A DNA stretch of 64,000 bases from Pseudomonas chlororaphis (GCF_003731765.1 NZ_MOAL01000002.1:372001-436000), one strand, 5' to 3'. Counted from the stretch's first letter, positions 1-8,343 are shown. Numbers and translations are program-made. The notes: a model not told the origin generated them from the sequence alone.

Positions 1-646
1 CCCCCATCTGCCCGCGCTTGACCAGCAGGCGGCCCAGGCCGACGAAAGCCCAGGGCAATGGCCGATCGGCCAGGATGGTGTTGTAGAGGCGCTCGAGGGT
101 CTCGTTCTGATTCATGTCCCGCAGCGCGTCGGCACGGTAGCGCAGGCACAACGGCGCATAACGCGGGTCCTGCTTGCACAGGGCGATACAGGCATTGAGC
201 ACTTCGACCGGCTTGCCGCGATCCAGCGCCTGCAGGATCGGCTGCAGCAAGGTCTTGCGCTGTTGCAGGCGCTCCAGGCGCTGCGCCAGGCCGGAACGGT
301 TGAAGGGTTTGGTCAGGTACGCATCCGGCTCATGCTCCAGGGCACTGAGCACCATGGCCTGGCTGCTTTCGGCCGTGACCATCAGGAACACGCTTTCGTG
401 GCTGATGAGCTTTTCCAGCATCAGGTCTTCGAGTACCTGCTGGCCGTTCTTCTTGCCATCGCCCAGGTGGTAATCCTGCAGGATGAAGTCATAGCGCTTC
501 TGCGCACACATGCGCAGCGCCTGCTCACCGCTGTCGGCGGTGTCCACGTCCTTGACGCCCAGCTCACGCAACATCGAGCGGACCGAGCTACGGAAGTCCG
601 AGAAATCATCGACGATCAAAAAGCTTTTTTGGTGGTACGCCAGCAT
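1..646 (-). CDS. Response regulator with receiver domain (3' end outside window)
   Basis: The minus-strand reading frame opens at the ATG at 646 and runs out of the window, so only about the first 215 residues are visible. Residues 9-130 form a CheY-like receiver domain: the acidic pair D13-D14, the probable phospho-acceptor D58 in LQDYHLGDG, a Thr in MVTAES and the conserved Lys in YLTKPF. The part after residue 135 is helical and looks like the start of TPR-type repeats (ALDRGKPVEVLNACIAL). Pseudomonas has response regulators of about 530 residues with a receiver followed by TPRs and this fits that type, but the output domain is mostly unseen. It is transcribed away from the 1099-5322 cassette, so the 452-base gap probably holds promoters for both directions. 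Confidence 0.75.
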   Translation of the reverse strand, partial: MLAYHQKSFLIVDDFSDFRSSVRSMLRELGVKDVDTADSGEQALRMCAQKRYDFILQDYHLGDGKKNGQQVLEDLMLEKLISHESVFLMVTAESSQAMVLSALEHEPDAYLTKPFNRSGLAQRLERLQQRKTLLQPILQALDRGKPVEVLNACIALCKQDPRYAPLCLRYRADALRDMNQNETLERLYNTILADRPLPWAFVGLGRLLVKRGQMG

Positions 647-1098
647 CGAAGATTCCAGGCAATTAAGAAGATGAAACCAAAGGCCAGTGCAATAACCCGC
701 TCAGCTTCGCAGCCCATTTTTCGGCGCGCAGATAATAACTGCTGGCAAGGGGCTATCAAGCACTTTCCTGTAAACCTGTGATACACCCGGCACACCCGGG
801 GCACGGGGGCTGCCCGATCGACGAACACAGCCGCCTTTGGGGTTATCGGCCGACTACGGGATTCCCTTATAGACGCGTTGCAGCAATTCACGGCTTAGTG
901 ACTGCCCCTTGAACCCTCCACAACAGGGCTGTCCCGCGAACGCCATCAAGGCCGCGCCTCACACCTTGGATTTTGAAACATCAACTGATAGTTTGCAGCG
1001 CCTCGTTGCCAGGACCGGCTACCTCACTTCACACACCTGGTTGTGGAGCCGATGTCGAGCGCAGGCAATGCACAAGTCATGACCAAATGGAGTTAACA
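647..1098. other. Divergent intergenic region, no gene seen
   Basis: 452 bases between the response regulator and the TPR protein gene. The plus frame is open from 973, but an upstream start there has no ribosome binding site, while the ATG at 1099 is preceded by GGAGT. I see no convincing sigma-70 hexamers, repeats or terminator. It presumably carries both divergent promoters. Confidence 0.5.
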
Positions 1099-3423
1099 AT
1101 GACTGACCACAGTCGTGCGATCGGCGGCATCGAACTGGAACAATTCATGGACCGCCTTGAGGCCGAAGACCAGGGCAGCGAACCCCTGCTGGCCCAACTG
1201 CGCGCCCAACCACTGCGAGCCGACTCCCTGGTTTCGATCGACCGCCTGCACTCACTGTGGATGAACGCCGGCGATGCCACCGCAGCCCGCGCCGTACTTG
1301 ACCAGGACGGCGATGCCCTGCTGGCCGTCGTCCCCTCCACGGCCCGCGGCGAACTGCAGATGAACCTGAACATCCTGCGCCTGCGGGTGGCCAACTTCCT
1401 CGATCAAGACAGCGAAATCCTCAAGGTGCTCGAGTCCCTGGACCCCACGGCGGGCGCGCCACTGGACTTCGACATCGAGCACTATCGTCGGCACCGAATC
1501 TTCAATGAACTGGAACAGGGCAGCCTCGAGGTCGCTCTGAAAACCATCGACGCACGCTACGCCCTGACCCTGATCAATCCGGCCCGTGAGCTACTGCGAT
1601 CCTGGGACGCGACTGACCGCCATCGACGCCGATCCCTGGTGCTGTGGCGCCACGAACGCCCTGAAGAAGCCCGCGAAGCTGCCCTGGAGGCGGTCAGCGC
1701 TCTGCGTGCGTCCGGCCCCGAGCAAGATGTCGATGCCAATGACTGGGTCTGGCTGGGCAACTCGCTGATCGAAATCATCCCCCTGCGCCTGGCGCTGTTC
1801 GAACAACCCGTCACCCAACTGACCGCCGGCCTGTCGCTGCCCCAGCGTCGAGAGTGGGACGTGCGCCTAGCACGCCTAACGGCACGTGCCCAGCACGCCT
1901 TGGGCGATCTACCGGCAGCATTGAAAATCTGCACCAGCGCAGCCCTGAGCCTGGACTCCGACGGCGGCGACAACTTCATCGAATACGAACTGCCCTGGCT
2001 TATGGAAAACCGCCAGGTTGACGCTGCCGGGCATCGCGCCTTCATCGACATCTATGAAATGCGCGGTGAGATGTGGCCAGGCACCGCACGCCTGGTTCAT
2101 GAACGCTTGCATCAGACGGACGACCCGTCGGTCTGGTGGCCCCTGTGTGTGATGCGTGCCTGCAACGACCATGAAGTGCTGCAGAACTTCCTTGTCGCAC
2201 TCCCGGAAATCGACACATCGGTCCCGGCCCCAACCCCGCTGCTGGATGCGCTGTACCGTTCCATGGAAGACCCGCAAGCCCATCTGGACAACGTGTTTGC
2301 CGAGGCCAGGGCGGAGGCGCAACGACGCTCGCCGGAGCACCCATGGATCACCCGGCTGACCGCCGTGTATGACGCCGGTATCGGCGCGATCGATGCCGCC
2401 ACAGAACTCGCGCTGTTGCAGGGCGCCATCCAGGCCGGGCGCATGCAGGACAATCGCAGCGCCTACGCCCTGTTCTGCGCTCAGGTAAAGACCCTGGGGC
2501 TGATCGAGGCACTGCAACTGCCGGTTCCAACCCTGCCCAGCGGCATGTATGCCTACAACTACGCCGCCTCGATTGACGACTTGGTGGAAAAAGAAACAGA
2601 GACGCTGCCTGAAGAGACCAGAGACCAAGCCTATACGCTGTTGAGGTACGCGCAAAAAGCCGTCTATGAACAGGGCCAGGCCAATATGGAGCGCTACTTC
2701 AGCACCGGCAGCGGGCACCCGTTCGACGCCTGCGCCCACCTCTACTCCATGCTCTGCAACAACCTGGCCATCAACTACCGCTTCTACAACGGGCAGAACC
2801 TGTACCAGGAAGCCATCGAGCTGCACCTGCGGGGCATCGCGGCCAGCTCCTTCGCCGAGCACTACCAAGGCCTGCTCAGCAACCGTATCGGCCTTGAAGA
2901 CAACCCGGGCATCGTCGATGCGGCAGAGCAACTGTGGCATTACGCCAGGGAATACGGCTACAGCCGTCACGCCCCGGACGACTACCTGCAGAGCGTGGTC
3001 TACGCCCTGTACCAGATGGATCGGGACGGGGAAATCCCGATCTGGCTTGAGCGCGCACTCAAGTGGCAGGAAGACCAAGGCATCAGCGACGGGCAATTGA
3101 GCGTTGCTTCGCTGTTCGCACGCCTGCAAGTGGCCCGCTACCTGGCCCACGCCAACCCGGAGAACGCCTACGGTCTGTGGCTGCGCTACGAGCCCCATGT
3201 GCACAGGCTGCAAGACAATTCGCTGATGTCCTCGGCGGTCTACATATTCAAGGCCCTGGGGCGCAACGACGAAGCGATCGACTATTGCCATCGGACCCTG
3301 GCGCTATGCGCCCCCGACGTGGACTACGACGTGCGCTGCCGGGGCTGGATCCAAACCACCCTGGCGGAACTCCAGGCGCCAGAGAAACCGGCGGGCAAAA
3401 GCTGGTGGCAGATATGGAAGTAA
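1099..3423 (+). CDS. TPR/helical-repeat protein of unknown function
   Basis: 774 residues. The start at 1099 (MTDHSRAIGG) is chosen because GGAGT lies at 1089-1093; the frame is open further upstream but without a binding site. The protein is soluble, with no signal peptide or membrane segment, and is built of Ala/Leu-rich helix pairs (for example AALKICTSAALSLDSDG and ALWHYAREYGY-like segments) that read like degenerate TPRs. It ends in the Trp-rich tail KSWWQIWK. The next gene starts 10 bases before this stop, so the two are probably translationally coupled. I do not recognise a characterised homologue. A scaffold or peptide-binding role is a guess from the repeat architecture only. Confidence 0.7.
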   Translation: MTDHSRAIGGIELEQFMDRLEAEDQGSEPLLAQLRAQPLRADSLVSIDRLHSLWMNAGDATAARAVLDQDGDALLAVVPSTARGELQMNLNILRLRVANFLDQDSEILKVLESLDPTAGAPLDFDIEHYRRHRIFNELEQGSLEVALKTIDARYALTLINPARELLRSWDATDRHRRRSLVLWRHERPEEAREAALEAVSALRASGPEQDVDANDWVWLGNSLIEIIPLRLALFEQPVTQLTAGLSLPQRREWDVRLARLTARAQHALGDLPAALKICTSAALSLDSDGGDNFIEYELPWLMENRQVDAAGHRAFIDIYEMRGEMWPGTARLVHERLHQTDDPSVWWPLCVMRACNDHEVLQNFLVALPEIDTSVPAPTPLLDALYRSMEDPQAHLDNVFAEARAEAQRRSPEHPWITRLTAVYDAGIGAIDAATELALLQGAIQAGRMQDNRSAYALFCAQVKTLGLIEALQLPVPTLPSGMYAYNYAASIDDLVEKETETLPEETRDQAYTLLRYAQKAVYEQGQANMERYFSTGSGHPFDACAHLYSMLCNNLAINYRFYNGQNLYQEAIELHLRGIAASSFAEHYQGLLSNRIGLEDNPGIVDAAEQLWHYAREYGYSRHAPDDYLQSVVYALYQMDRDGEIPIWLERALKWQEDQGISDGQLSVASLFARLQVARYLAHANPENAYGLWLRYEPHVHRLQDNSLMSSAVYIFKALGRNDEAIDYCHRTLALCAPDVDYDVRCRGWIQTTLAELQAPEKPAGKSWWQIWK

Positions 3424-4652
3424 GCCCCGACAAACGCACCTCGGGCTACGCCCCACGCAACGCCCTGAATGCCGACGAACTGAAGCGCGGCATTCTTGAG
3501 CGCAGCCAGGCCCGGGGCGACGAGGGGCCGGTGCGCCAATGGCTGCTGAACCATTTCTATCGGCACCTGGTGGGCAACTTTGAACCGGCCCGAAGCATCC
3601 AGAGCCTTGAGGACGCAACCACGGCACTGGGCTCGGACGCCTTGCCACCGTGGGTTGCCGGGCACTTCAACAGCCTGGCCAAAAACTCGGCGCACGAGGC
3701 TCCAGCCGCCGCGCCCTTGGTCTGGGTCGATCCGCAGTGCCCGGCCCTGCTGCAACAAGAAGCGCTGCTGGTGGAGTTCCTGACGTCGCGCAGCGGCACG
3801 GCCCTGGCGGGCAAACTCGACCGCATCAACTGCCCGCAAGCCTTGGCGCTGTGGGAAAAGGAACACGCGCAAATGGCCGCCCGGGTCGAGCAAGGCTGGC
3901 GCCAAAGCCAGCCCGACGCCCTGCGCGTGGCGGTTGCGGCGACCGACCACGTTCTACTGGAACTGATCCACGACAGCCCCCATCTGCGCGCCGAGATGGC
4001 CTTTGAAAGCTACGTGATGCGCCACTGCCTCGGGCAATTCGCCGACCGCAAAGGCTTGAGCGGCGGCTACGGCGAGCGCTACGCCGAGTCAGTGGAACAA
4101 CAGCACATGCGTGTGTTCAGCCTGCGCGACGCCCAGGGCCAGCCCCACATCACCATCAGCCTGATCGTGCAGGCCGATGGTTCGCTGACGGTGGAGCAAG
4201 TCAAAGGCAAGCAGAACCGCCCGCCCATCGAACGCTACTTCCAGGACCTGCTCACCTGCCTGAACGCCTTGGGCACCGATGGGCAAACGCCGGCCGACTG
4301 CGTCGCTATCGGCATTGTGCGCACCGACGCCGGCTGGCGGCGCATCGAAGACGTAACTGATCCAGCGGCGCAGACCCAACTGGTGGCGCGTTACCCGCAA
4401 CTTTTCTATCGACTGGACGCACCGTCGGCGATGGTCGAGTGGCTAGTCGCCGCGCGCCAATCCGACCTGCTGCAGCAAGTGGCGCCCCGGGCTGCGTCGG
4501 TCAAATACGCCACCCGGCACATTTTCAACAAAAGCCCCTGGCCACCACGCCTGCCGGACGATCCCCTGTACACCACCGAAGGTGTGCAATGGGCGGACAT
4601 GTCGCCGCAGCAGGCCGAAGAAATCAGCGCCTGGCAGGCCCGCAACTCCTGA
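3414..4652 (+). CDS. PcfJ-like domain protein
   Basis: 412 residues, starting at the ATG at 3414 inside the last codons of the upstream gene (10-base overlap). The C-terminal half contains a run typical of the PcfJ family (PF14284, known from conjugative plasmids and phages): MRHCLGQF, then VFSLRDAQGQPHITISL, then VEQVKGKQNRPP, with an insertion between the first two blocks. The N-terminal 180 residues are helical and unassigned. No signal peptide or membrane segment. The biochemical function of PcfJ proteins is unknown. Here the gene is chromosomal, flanked by a TPR protein and a DUF1266 protein, with no conjugation or phage genes nearby. The family call rests on motif resemblance and is moderately sure. 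Confidence 0.65.
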   Translation: MEVSPDKRTSGYAPRNALNADELKRGILERSQARGDEGPVRQWLLNHFYRHLVGNFEPARSIQSLEDATTALGSDALPPWVAGHFNSLAKNSAHEAPAAAPLVWVDPQCPALLQQEALLVEFLTSRSGTALAGKLDRINCPQALALWEKEHAQMAARVEQGWRQSQPDALRVAVAATDHVLLELIHDSPHLRAEMAFESYVMRHCLGQFADRKGLSGGYGERYAESVEQQHMRVFSLRDAQGQPHITISLIVQADGSLTVEQVKGKQNRPPIERYFQDLLTCLNALGTDGQTPADCVAIGIVRTDAGWRRIEDVTDPAAQTQLVARYPQLFYRLDAPSAMVEWLVAARQSDLLQQVAPRAASVKYATRHIFNKSPWPPRLPDDPLYTTEGVQWADMSPQQAEEISAWQARNS

Positions 4653-4662
4653 GGCAGACCCA

Positions 4663-5322
4663 ATGACTCCCCTAGTGATCCTGTTCGCGACGTGGTTTGG
4701 CATCTGGTACTGGCGCCGCAAGCGCAACACCAGCACGTCATCCTTCTCGCCACGCAAGCAATGGGCCCTCACCCTGGCCCAGCCCATGGTCGATGCCACC
4801 GGAATGACCGGTTTTTTCGACCCTGGCACCGACCATTTCGCAGACACCGCCAAGCTGTCCCTCAGGGCGCCACTGCTGCACCAGGGCGGCTTTCGCAACA
4901 ACGCGACAGACGACGAAGTGCGCGAACACTTCAACACCACCCTGGAACGGCACTGGTTTCGCATCGACCTGCAAAACCTGTCCGCCACCGACGACCCGCG
5001 GGCCGCCATGGCATTTGCCTGCGTACGCAGCGCCTTCTTCGTACGTTGCGCCATGCTCATGAACTGGATCGAAGCCGAAGCCGGCTGGCGCGTGCTGCTG
5101 CTCAACGCCCAACGGGCCCAGGACTGCTTCGACGGTTGGGAAGCGTTCGGCGAAGCCTTTATCCTCGGGCGCCGGCAATGGGTGGCCGCCTTCAGGGCCG
5201 ACTCCTTGGGCAAAGCCTTCACCGAAGCCAGCCTCAACACCCTGTTAACCCCCAACACCGGCGCCTGGGCCGGCCAGCCATGGCATGAACTGCCAGCGTT
5301 CAGCCCAAGGGCGACTGAATAG
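4663..5322 (+). CDS. DUF1266 family protein
   Basis: 219 residues, starting at the ATG at 4663 with GAGG at 4651-4654, 10 bases after the PcfJ-like stop. Residues 1-15 form a short hydrophobic segment followed by RRKRN, so it may be anchored in the inner membrane with the rest in the cytoplasm. The C-terminal half fits DUF1266: a helix with alternating Arg/Ala (FACVRSAFFVRCAMLM), then WIEAEAGWRVLLLNAQRAQ, CFDGWEAFGEAFILGRRQW. E. coli YbeR and YbeU carry this domain near Sel1-repeat and DnaJ-like genes, so linkage to a repeat protein recurs. Function unknown. Third gene of the probable operon 1099-5322. Confidence 0.7.
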   Translation: MTPLVILFATWFGIWYWRRKRNTSTSSFSPRKQWALTLAQPMVDATGMTGFFDPGTDHFADTAKLSLRAPLLHQGGFRNNATDDEVREHFNTTLERHWFRIDLQNLSATDDPRAAMAFACVRSAFFVRCAMLMNWIEAEAGWRVLLLNAQRAQDCFDGWEAFGEAFILGRRQWVAAFRADSLGKAFTEASLNTLLTPNTGAWAGQPWHELPAFSPRATE

Positions 5323-5437
5323 CGGTGGATGGCAGGGTTGAAGCCATGCCAAGCACGTGGGGTTATTTACATACAGCATGAGTGACCTGCGAGGCAGTTC
5401 GTTAATCGAAGCCGCAAAAAATACAGGTTGAATATGG

Positions 5438-5475
5438 AAAAAGGGCGCCCTCTAAGTGGGCGCCCTTTTTCTTTC
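5438..5475 (+). terminator. Rho-independent terminator after the DUF1266 gene
   Basis: GGGCGCCC / GGGCGCCC hairpin with a short loop, preceded by an A run and followed by TTTTT at 5466-5470. It can work in both directions and closes the 1099-5322 cassette about 115 bases after its last stop. Confidence 0.8.
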
Positions 5476-5594
5476 AGACTGAACCAACAGTGGCCACGCT
5501 CGGCCGCTCATAGTGATTAACAATGGCGATTCATAGCTGACACCCCATCAGCTCTTAGTCGGAAAATTTATTTGCAGCCAACTCTTAACTCAAA

Positions 5595-5978
5595 TCATCG
5601 ACCTTTTGAAATTACGTCACTCATGTATTGATTCAAATCGCGAAAATCCTGAACCTTCCAGGAGAACGGCGGCACTTTCACACCATTTTCCTTCAATGTT
5701 CTTGGAATCAAGTCGCCATTGGGACGGAGTATTATCGACGACACAATGACGCCGGGATAATCATTCAGCCGCTTCTTAAACGCAGCGGCTCTCAAATCAG
5801 GCGTAGGAGGATTGCTTTTATTAGCCAATGGCCCTGTGCCTTTGAGGTCCGCCCCGTGGCACATGACGCATCGCTGCAAATAGATGTTTTTCCCATTCGC
5901 ATTCTCCGCAAAGGACAAGGGTGCTTGTATCAGCGATAAAACCCCTAACGAAGCGATGAATAATATTCTCATTTCCAT
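5595..5978 (-). CDS. Small periplasmic c-type cytochrome
   Basis: 127 residues. A signal peptide covers about residues 1-24 (MEMRILFIASLGVLSLI...SFA|EN), followed by one haem-binding motif CVMCH at about 37-41. The size and the KNIYLQRC / YMSDV ends fit class I cytochrome c. In that family the distal haem ligand is normally a Met in an MPPF-type motif; here the equivalent position reads KVPPFSW, with Val instead of Met. The haem may therefore be high-spin or use another ligand (a Met occurs later in QYMSDV). The start could be Met1 or Met3. It stands alone, so its redox partner is unknown. Confidence 0.8.
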   Translation of the reverse strand: MEMRILFIASLGVLSLIQAPLSFAENANGKNIYLQRCVMCHGADLKGTGPLANKSNPPTPDLRAAAFKKRLNDYPGVIVSSIILRPNGDLIPRTLKENGVKVPPFSWKVQDFRDLNQYMSDVISKGR

Positions 5979-6098
5979 ATGGCCTTGTTGTGTAGGTCAG
6001 ATCTGAATAGAGGGCAACAGGGGGGCAGCCGCTTTTGCAGCACTGAATAAGAATTCCCGCCGGCCTTCCATCAGCATCTTCCTTGAACGGTGAATACG

Positions 6099-6137
6099 AA
6101 AAAGCCCCTCCAGGTCATCCTGAAAGGGGCTTTATTT
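6099..6137. terminator. Hairpin terminator downstream of tRNA-Arg
   Basis: AAAGCCCCT and AGGGGCTTT arms around a 12-14 base loop, with flanking A and T runs. It lies 75 bases past the 3' end of the minus-strand tRNA-Arg and just upstream of the cytochrome gene, so it most likely terminates the tRNA transcript. Confidence 0.65.
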
Positions 6138-6210
6138 ATTCTCCTGCTGCCACGTAGCTGTCATCGATAAACGCAGTAGCCAGGGGAATGGCCGGAAAGG
6201 CCGAAATATT

Positions 6211-6287
6211 TGGTGTCCCAGGGCAGGTTCGAACTGCCAACCTTCCCCTTAGGAGGGGGATGCTCTATCCAATTGAGCTACTGAGAC
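6211..6287 (-). tRNA. tRNA-Arg (anticodon CCT)
   Basis: 77 bases with encoded CCA (TGG at 6211-6213 on the plus strand). The acceptor stem pairs GTCTCAG with CTGGGAC, the T arm is GGCAG-TTCGAAC-CTGCC, and the anticodon loop CTCCTAA reads AGG codons. Confidence 0.95.
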
Positions 6288-6424
6288 AAGGCCGCAAGCG
6301 CCATGGAGGACACGGCGCGAAGGACGGCGTGCATGTTAACGGGCATGCCTGAATTTGTCATGTGATCCATAGGGCTTTTTATAACGGCGCAAAGGCCCGG
6401 CCAGCTTGATCGGGATGGCAGTCG

Positions 6425-6506
6425 TGCAAATTGCATCACCGCAAAAAGCCATCATTGCAAAATGCAATAAACCACCTTCAGAAAAACAATATAAGTTATT
6501 GTTTTT
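6425..6506. promoter_or_regulatory. AT-rich region with stacked dyads upstream of the 6585 gene
   Basis: Three symmetrical elements lie within 82 bases: TGCAAATTGCA at 6425-6435, ATTGCA-AAA-TGCAAT at 6454-6468, and a perfect 10-base inverted repeat, AAAAACAATA at 6482-6491 with TATTGTTTTT at 6497-6506. The region is far more AT-rich than its surroundings and ends about 80 bases before the next start codon. The last dyad could be an operator or a terminator-like hairpin. No regulator can be named. Confidence 0.45.
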
Positions 6507-6584
6507 AAAGTATTTTTAAATAGAATATCGATTGGCATGGGCGCTGCTTATTAACTCTGCAAAACAACAGCGGAGACAAGCCCC

Positions 6585-6824
6585 ATGAGCAGCACACTCT
6601 TTTTACTGAACGCTATCGCCATCACCGTGCTGCTGGTTTTTCAATTTCAACCCGATAGCCGTGCCGCTCAAGGCACCGCCAACGTCTCGCAATACACTCA
6701 GCGCCAAGCGCCGCAACTGGCCGTCATGAATAGCCAGACGGGCGTCGGCATGGAAACCCGAGTGACGCAAAAACAGTCACCGGCACCCGCAGCGACTCCA
6801 CGAGCGGCAAGCTGGGTATTTTAA
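6585..6824 (+). CDS. Small exported or membrane-anchored protein, unknown
   Basis: 79 residues, ATG at 6585 with GGAG at 6572-6575. The N-terminal 20 residues are strongly hydrophobic (FLLNAIAITVLLVFQF), acting as signal peptide or anchor; the rest is polar and rich in Gln, Ala and Thr with no cysteine. A second small gene starts 31 bases downstream, so the two are probably co-transcribed. No family recognised. Confidence 0.55.
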   Translation: MSSTLFLLNAIAITVLLVFQFQPDSRAAQGTANVSQYTQRQAPQLAVMNSQTGVGMETRVTQKQSPAPAATPRAASWVF

Positions 6825-6855
6825 GACCGTTGACCCTGCCAAATAGGAAGCCATC

Positions 6856-7035
6856 ATGCCCCTTCTCACCAAAAGCCTGCTGGCCCTCGCCCTCTTGAGC
6901 GGCCTCCTGAGTTTTGTGCTGCCGCAAGCGAGTACCGGCAACGTGCCGCTGATTGCCTGCGGGGTGTTTTTCAGCTTCTTCGTACTGGCCTTGATGATTG
7001 GCCGCAGGATTAAATTTGACCCGGTACTGCGCTGA
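6856..7035 (+). CDS. Small two-helix membrane protein, unknown
   Basis: 59 residues from the ATG at 6856 (AGGAAG at 6845-6850) to TGA at 7033-7035. Two hydrophobic segments, about residues 6-22 and 30-48, are followed by the basic tail GRRIKFDPVLR, so it should sit in the inner membrane with the tail in the cytoplasm. Its last 26 bases overlap the 3' end of the convergent phnN gene. Function unknown. Confidence 0.55.
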   Translation: MPLLTKSLLALALLSGLLSFVLPQASTGNVPLIACGVFFSFFVLALMIGRRIKFDPVLR

Positions 7036-7591
7036 CGCCAGCACGACGCAATATCTGCAGGAAACGCCTCACTGCCGTGGCCAGCTCGCCTGAGTTGTCC
7101 ACTTGCTCAATAGCCTCGGCTTCGGCCTGAGTCACGGCGACAAACCTTTGGTTGCGCTGCAACCTGGCCTCGATGTCCGCAGCACTTTCCCGACCACGAG
7201 CAATCAATCGTTGGCGCAAGACCTCGCCATCCACCGTCAAAAGAACGGGCAACAACAAGGGGTAGCGCAAGCGAGCCTGCTGCAGATGAGCCCTGGAGCC
7301 GTTGACCAACACATGCACGCCTTCCGCCAGCCAGCGATCCACTTGTATGGGAATGCCGTAACCCAGCCCATTGGCGTGCCAGGACAAAGCAAACTCACCG
7401 TGCTCGGCCATGCGCTGAAATTCAGCAGCAGAAACCTCTTGTGCCGCCTCCCCCACCGACTCTGCCGAACGGGTGATAACCCGCTGGGCCACGTGGCAGC
7501 CCATCTGCTGCAGCGACGGGCGGGCGGCATCGATCAAGCTGTCCTTGCCCGCACCGGAGGGCCCCATCAGATAGATCAGTCTACCGGGCAT
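7010..7591 (-). CDS. phnN: Ribose 1,5-bisphosphate phosphokinase PhnN
   Basis: 193 residues from the ATG at 7591 (MPGRLIYL); a start 8 codons upstream is possible but less likely. Walker A motif GPSGAGKDS at about residues 10-18, then the guanylate-kinase-like fold: ITRSAESVGEAAQEVSAAEF and the substrate-loop segment FALSWHANGLGYGIP. PhnN converts ribose 1,5-bisphosphate to PRPP at the end of the C-P lyase phosphonate pathway. No other phn genes are present here, so it may serve PRPP salvage. The C-terminal end overlaps the convergent small membrane gene by 26 bases. Confidence 0.9.
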   Translation of the reverse strand: MPGRLIYLMGPSGAGKDSLIDAARPSLQQMGCHVAQRVITRSAESVGEAAQEVSAAEFQRMAEHGEFALSWHANGLGYGIPIQVDRWLAEGVHVLVNGSRAHLQQARLRYPLLLPVLLTVDGEVLRQRLIARGRESAADIEARLQRNQRFVAVTQAEAEAIEQVDNSGELATAVRRFLQILRRAGVSAVPGQI

Positions 7592-7972
7592 GGTTAACCG
7601 TCCTGAGATACACACCTAGTAAATCGGCCATTTGCCACTATTCTCTAACAGGTAGGGAGCAACGTAAGAATCCGCATAGCCTGCGCCTTGGCGCAAGCAG
7701 TGACACCTTCTGTGGAGCAGCGGGATGCGGCCAGATCAGCGGACTAAAGCGAGCTTTTCAAACCAGTCCGCATTTCTGATAATTGGTGCTGGCATAACGC
7801 CTTTATCCAGTTCAATATTTGTCACAGAATTGACGCCAAGGATCTGGCAACTTTGAGGCATGATGCGGGCCTCTTAGCAATTCAGGTTGAACATTTGGCA
7901 GCAACGCTTGTCCTAACTGACATCCTGCGGCCAATCCCGAGAACCGCTCCCCTGAACTAACCGGTTAAAAAT
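7592..7972. other. Divergent phnN/amrZ promoter region
   Basis: 381 bases with no gene. It contains a site resembling the AmrZ binding motif (7790-7801, separate entry). A CAACTT at about 7849 with TCTTA 18 bases later only loosely resembles an AlgU promoter, so I do not call it. The 7741-7830 part is AT-rich, as expected for a promoter. Confidence 0.5.
7790..7801 (+). promoter_or_regulatory. Candidate AmrZ operator upstream of amrZ
   Basis: TGGCATAACGCC, about 172 bases before the amrZ start codon. It matches the GGC-N5-GCC type motif recognised by AmrZ in Pseudomonas as I remember it. AmrZ represses its own gene in P. aeruginosa, so autoregulation is the natural reading. Confidence 0.55.
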
Positions 7973-8299
7973 ATGCGCCCATTGAAACAGGCAATTTATT
8001 CCAGCCGTACGGCTGACAAGTTCGTCGTACGTCTACCCGACGGGATGCGTGAACGCATTGCCGAGGTGGCTCGCAATCATCACCGCAGCATGAACTCCGA
8101 AATCATCGCGCGCCTGGAACAAAGTCTTATTCAGGAAGGTGCCTTGGGTGAAGAGCTCAGCATGCGCCTGGACAGCCCAGAGCTGTCTTTGCATGAACGC
8201 GAACTGCTTCAACGTTTCCGTCAACTCTCCCATCGTCAGCAAAACGCTTTGGTTTCGCTGATTGCTCATGACGCCGAAATGGCCGCAGACGCCACCTGA
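7973..8299 (+). CDS. amrZ: Ribbon-helix-helix regulator AmrZ (AlgZ)
   Basis: 108 residues, Arc-like transcription factor. Residues 16-40 ([18 protein letters not shown]) are the ribbon and first helix; K16, V18 and R20 correspond to the DNA-contacting K18, V20 and R22 of P. aeruginosa AmrZ, this protein being two residues shorter at the N-terminus. [17 protein letters not shown] is the second helix, and the C-terminal tetramerisation region ([14 protein letters not shown]...[10 protein letters not shown]) is present. In Pseudomonas AmrZ controls alginate, motility, c-di-GMP and siderophore genes. Single gene ending in a good terminator. Confidence 0.95.
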   Translation: MRPLKQAIYSSRTADKFVVRLPDGMRERIAEVARNHHRSMNSEIIARLEQSLIQEGALGEELSMRLDSPELSLHERELLQRFRQLSHRQQNALVSLIAHDAEMAADAT

Positions 8300-8315
8300 T
8301 TACATCCCGAAAGCT

Positions 8316-8343
8316 AAAGCCAGCCTAGTGCTGGCTTTTTTTT
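8316..8343 (+). terminator. Rho-independent terminator of amrZ
   Basis: AAAGCCAGC / GCTGGCTTT hairpin with a short loop, followed by eight T residues, 17 bases past the amrZ stop. Confidence 0.9.

Noticed and set aside
7845..7880. AlgU-type promoter before amrZ
   Set aside because: CAACTT and TCTTA are 18 bases apart and each deviates from the GAACTT/TCTGA consensus, so the match is too weak to call.
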